This document shows, piece after piece, positions 62,043 through 64,000 of a stretch of 64,000 bases of DNA. Every line of letters begins with the position of its first letter. Position 1 is the stretch's first letter. The stretch comes from Hyphomicrobium sp. (GTDB lineage: Bacteria; Pseudomonadota; Alphaproteobacteria; Rhizobiales; Hyphomicrobiaceae): NCBI GenBank assembly GCA_019751875.1, contig JAIEMV010000007.1:1-64000 (forward strand). Direction: 5' to 3'. The notes below the pieces were generated by a model that made no database searches, was not told the origin of the DNA, and was given only the letters and a program-made list of their open reading frames with translations. The position numbers were made by a program, and so were the translations under genes.

Positions 62043-62630
62043 TCAGGTACTGCGTTCAGGTGGGCCGAACCGCTTTTGCGCCATGCGCCATGCTATGGCG
62101 GTCATCAAAGCGCCCATGAAGCCGAAAGCGATGTGCGTCGAGATCGGGTACAGAACGCCGGCGCGGAACGAGCCGAATTGCATTCCGAAGACTTCCATCA
62201 GCCCCAGGCGGATCAGGGGCTTCGTTGCGAACGCAAACGCAGTGACGAGCGGCAGCACGATGAATTGCGTTCGCCATCCCGCAAACAGCATAACGCCGAG
62301 ATCGAGCGCGATACCCGGCGCCAGATAAAGAAATGGCGCGGTCCATTCACTTCCTGCACCCATCGCCGCGGCGGTTCCCGCAGACGACAGTGCGGCGATC
62401 GTGGCTCCCCACTTATACGTGGTCGAGTAACGGGCGAGCGCCAGCAAGGCCATGCCTTCCAGTCCGTGTTGACCCGGGATGCGCAGCGGATAGCGGATCG
62501 TCTCGTGTAGCAGCGCGATCGCGACGCCAATTGCGACGAGAAATGCCAGGCGACCCGCCGTCAGCGGGCCGACGAGCTCAATATTGCTTGGTGAGTTCGC
62601 GCGGGACGAGCTGCCAGTCACACTTGCCAT
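62043..62630 (-). CDS. Small membrane protein, ECF-S-component-like
   Basis: The 195-aa protein starts at ATG 62630, which lies inside the end of the TiaS-like gene (53-nt overlap). It has five or six helices (RLAFLVAIGVAIALLHETI, GMALLALARY, GATIAALSSAGTAAAMG, YLAPGIALDLGVMLFAG, FGFMGALMTAIAW). The Gly/Ala-rich membrane segments resemble substrate-binding S components of ECF transporters, but no clear family signature was found. It is co-directional with the TiaS-like gene and convergent with the TupA-like gene (2 bp apart). Confidence 0.65.
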   Translation of the reverse strand: MASVTGSSSRANSPSNIELVGPLTAGRLAFLVAIGVAIALLHETIRYPLRIPGQHGLEGMALLALARYSTTYKWGATIAALSSAGTAAAMGAGSEWTAPFLYLAPGIALDLGVMLFAGWRTQFIVLPLVTAFAFATKPLIRLGLMEVFGMQFGSFRAGVLYPISTHIAFGFMGALMTAIAWRMAQKRFGPPERST

Positions 62631-63330
62631 TGGTTTCTTCCGCTTTCTCGATGAGCAGGACGGCTTGATGATCGATGAGAACCGGGCGCGGCCAGGGATC
62701 GACAGCGATCCGCGCACCAGGGTTTGGTTTCTCGCCAGACGGCGAACGCACAACATGAATTCCGGTTTCGGCGAGCAGGGTCTCGATCGAGACCACTCCG
62801 TTGAGTTCCCGCACGCCCTCGACCCAGACGAAACGCCCGTCGCGGCCGGTCCGGCGAAGCCCCACGCCCGCCAGTGAACCGATGACGCCGCCCTCGGTCC
62901 CCGTGACGCCACGCAGAATAATGCCTTCGCGCTCCGCCAGTGCCCGAGCATCCGCCTGCGTCAGTACAGTGTCCTTCGCGCGCCATCCGAACTCCATGAC
63001 AGTCTCTCCGACGTCATCGAACCGCGCGATCGCATAGGCGGCGTCAGACCCCGGTGCGGAGTGTTCTTCAAGGAAGGCGTAAATGATTTGGGACAGGTCC
63101 ATAAGATCGCCGCCCAGCCAATCGAGGTCGAGGCACAGCGAACTGTTGTGAGAGGTGTATGGGATCTCGGGATGCACATAGAGTTGGTGCCGGCTGATAC
63201 CATGCACAGCTGCCAGACCGTCATCGGCCAACATGCGGCCAATGCCCCGAGCGCGATGACCCGTGCCCCGGCTTTCATGGTTGTCAGTGTCGTCGATGGC
63301 GACGAGGAGGCGTTGGGAACTGGTAGCCAT
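62578..63330 (-). CDS. Bacterial protein with a TiaS-like N-terminal domain
   Basis: The 250-aa protein begins with LLVAIDDTDNHESRGTGHRA, close to the IGxDDTD motif at the start of archaeal TiaS (tRNA-Ile2 agmatinylcytidine synthase), followed by a HPEIPYTSHNSS segment equivalent to the NPxIPxKTRGN motif. The C-terminal TiaS OB-fold/zinc-ribbon parts appear absent, and the length is about half of TiaS. Bacteria use TilS for tRNA-Ile2, so a different role is likely. It is in an operon with the ECF-S-like membrane gene. Confidence 0.72.
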   Translation of the reverse strand: MATSSQRLLVAIDDTDNHESRGTGHRARGIGRMLADDGLAAVHGISRHQLYVHPEIPYTSHNSSLCLDLDWLGGDLMDLSQIIYAFLEEHSAPGSDAAYAIARFDDVGETVMEFGWRAKDTVLTQADARALAEREGIILRGVTGTEGGVIGSLAGVGLRRTGRDGRFVWVEGVRELNGVVSIETLLAETGIHVVRSPSGEKPNPGARIAVDPWPRPVLIDHQAVLLIEKAEETNGKCDWQLVPRELTKQY

Positions 63331-63516
63331 ATCTCATCATACATAGATCGGAAGCGATGGTTCGGAAAGGGGCATTCTCTCTCAACTGCTGCCCGACAGC
63401 GCAGCGTTGGACGCCTGCGGGCTTTCCCATGCCCCAGCAGCCGGTCCAGCGTTTAGCTCGCGGAGGTCGTTTCAGCATGCTACCGTGGAACCATTCTAAC
63501 ATTGCATTGGTCGATC

Positions 63517-64000
63517 ATGCGGATCAGAAGAACCACTCACAACGCCCTGCAAATACTGATTGCGGCTGCGCACGCGGGTGACGAGCTCGTCAAAGGAGCA
63601 ACAATTGCCAAGGAGCTCAATCTGACGGAGCAGAATACGTCCAAGATCATTTATCTCCTTTCCCGCGGCGGGTTCATCAAAGCCATGCGCGGTCCGCATG
63701 GTGGGATGACTCTTGCAAGAAGGCCAGAAGACATAAGAATTGGCGACGTGGTTCTAGCCATGGAGAACATGGCTCTTGAAGATGAGCGCCCCGATGCGGG
63801 CGCAAATCTCACAGGCTTGTTCGATAGCGCGCTCGACGCGTTTGTGGCAGTTCTAAACCAACACACGTTGGCCGACATGGCGCGCAGCCGGAAAGGCGGA
63901 GCTCTACCGGGCCTGAAGCTCACCAAGCGGCCAAAGACATCCCGCGCGCGGAGCAAGGCCTTGATAGTCGACGAACGCACGCGCAGCGGACCGAACGTGC
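63517..64000 (+). CDS. Rrf2 family transcriptional regulator (3' end beyond window)
   Basis: ATG 63517 begins RIRRTTHNALQILIAAAHAG, an N-terminal wing-helix with GATIAKELNLTEQNTSKIIY (recognition helix) and a wing LSRGGFIKAMRGPHGGM, the Rrf2 pattern. In the 161 visible codons there is no cysteine, so the [2Fe-2S] ligands of IscR/NsrR, usually between residues 90 and 110, are missing. A CymR-like or thiol-independent sensing mode is possible. The C-terminus runs off the window and reads as a Lys/Arg/Ser-rich extension. Confidence 0.8.
   Translation, partial: MRIRRTTHNALQILIAAAHAGDELVKGATIAKELNLTEQNTSKIIYLLSRGGFIKAMRGPHGGMTLARRPEDIRIGDVVLAMENMALEDERPDAGANLTGLFDSALDAFVAVLNQHTLADMARSRKGGALPGLKLTKRPKTSRARSKALIVDERTRSGPNV

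Overview
The window looks like chromosomal DNA of a Hyphomicrobiales (Rhizobiales) alphaproteobacterium, most like Hyphomicrobium or a related methylotroph. The evidence is a moderately high G+C content, a pqqA remnant at the left edge (PQQ serves methanol dehydrogenases), a PodJ-like Sel1 protein, class I lysyl-tRNA synthetase, a bactofilin, DUF992 and DUF6460 proteins, and many small secreted proteins. This is inference from gene content; no rRNA, tRNA or CRISPR array was seen.

Layout: 1-84 end of pqqA; 0.2-6.1 kb a beta-helix-like protein, a PodJ-like polarity protein and a TSUP exporter/TIGR02186 pair; 6.1-9.5 kb a minus-strand pdeM-lhr DNA-repair pair; 9.6-15.1 kb a DUF6460 membrane protein, DUF952-pyrD, a DUF262/DUF1524 (GmrSD-like) protein and lysK; 15.6-19.9 kb an RND efflux pair; 20.2-23.2 kb a type I secretion ATPase/HlyD pair without a visible substrate or TolC; 23.9-31.8 kb a GH1-like glycosidase, a YaiI-family protein, a TAXI binding protein, a large L,D-transpeptidase, a bactofilin, a DUF4239 protein and a predicted outer-membrane protein; 31.8-34.3 kb a secreted hydrolase and small secreted proteins, one with a lanmodulin-like EF-hand loop.

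34.5-40.0 kb is a tightly overlapping seven-gene Mrp/Mnh-type cation/proton antiporter operon (E-F-G-B-C-D-D') that lacks a canonical long MrpA. On the opposite strand, 45.4-40.0 kb is a patatin - GntP permease - AI-2E transporter - membrane metallophosphoesterase operon, followed by a second RND efflux pair (45.6-49.8 kb). 50.2-52.5 kb is a run of five small exported proteins on the minus strand, including two paralogous glycine-zipper proteins and one with an internal 20-residue duplication. 52.8-55.3 kb holds a patatin lipoprotein, a META-domain protein and a small L,D-transpeptidase. 55.9-58.3 kb is a CoA-disulfide-reductase-like/rhodanese fusion followed by a Crp/Fnr regulator.

The most unusual region is 58.5-63.3 kb. 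A TonB-dependent receptor carrying a 35-glycine tract (hexanucleotide repeat) is followed by a TupA-like (tungstate-type) periplasmic binding protein. Convergent to these are a small ECF-S-like membrane protein and a bacterial protein resembling the N-terminal domain of archaeal TiaS. No ABC ATPase accompanies them. I infer a possible uptake pathway for a metal oxyanion or another scarce solute, with the TiaS-like protein in an unknown role. A partial Rrf2-type regulator closes the window.
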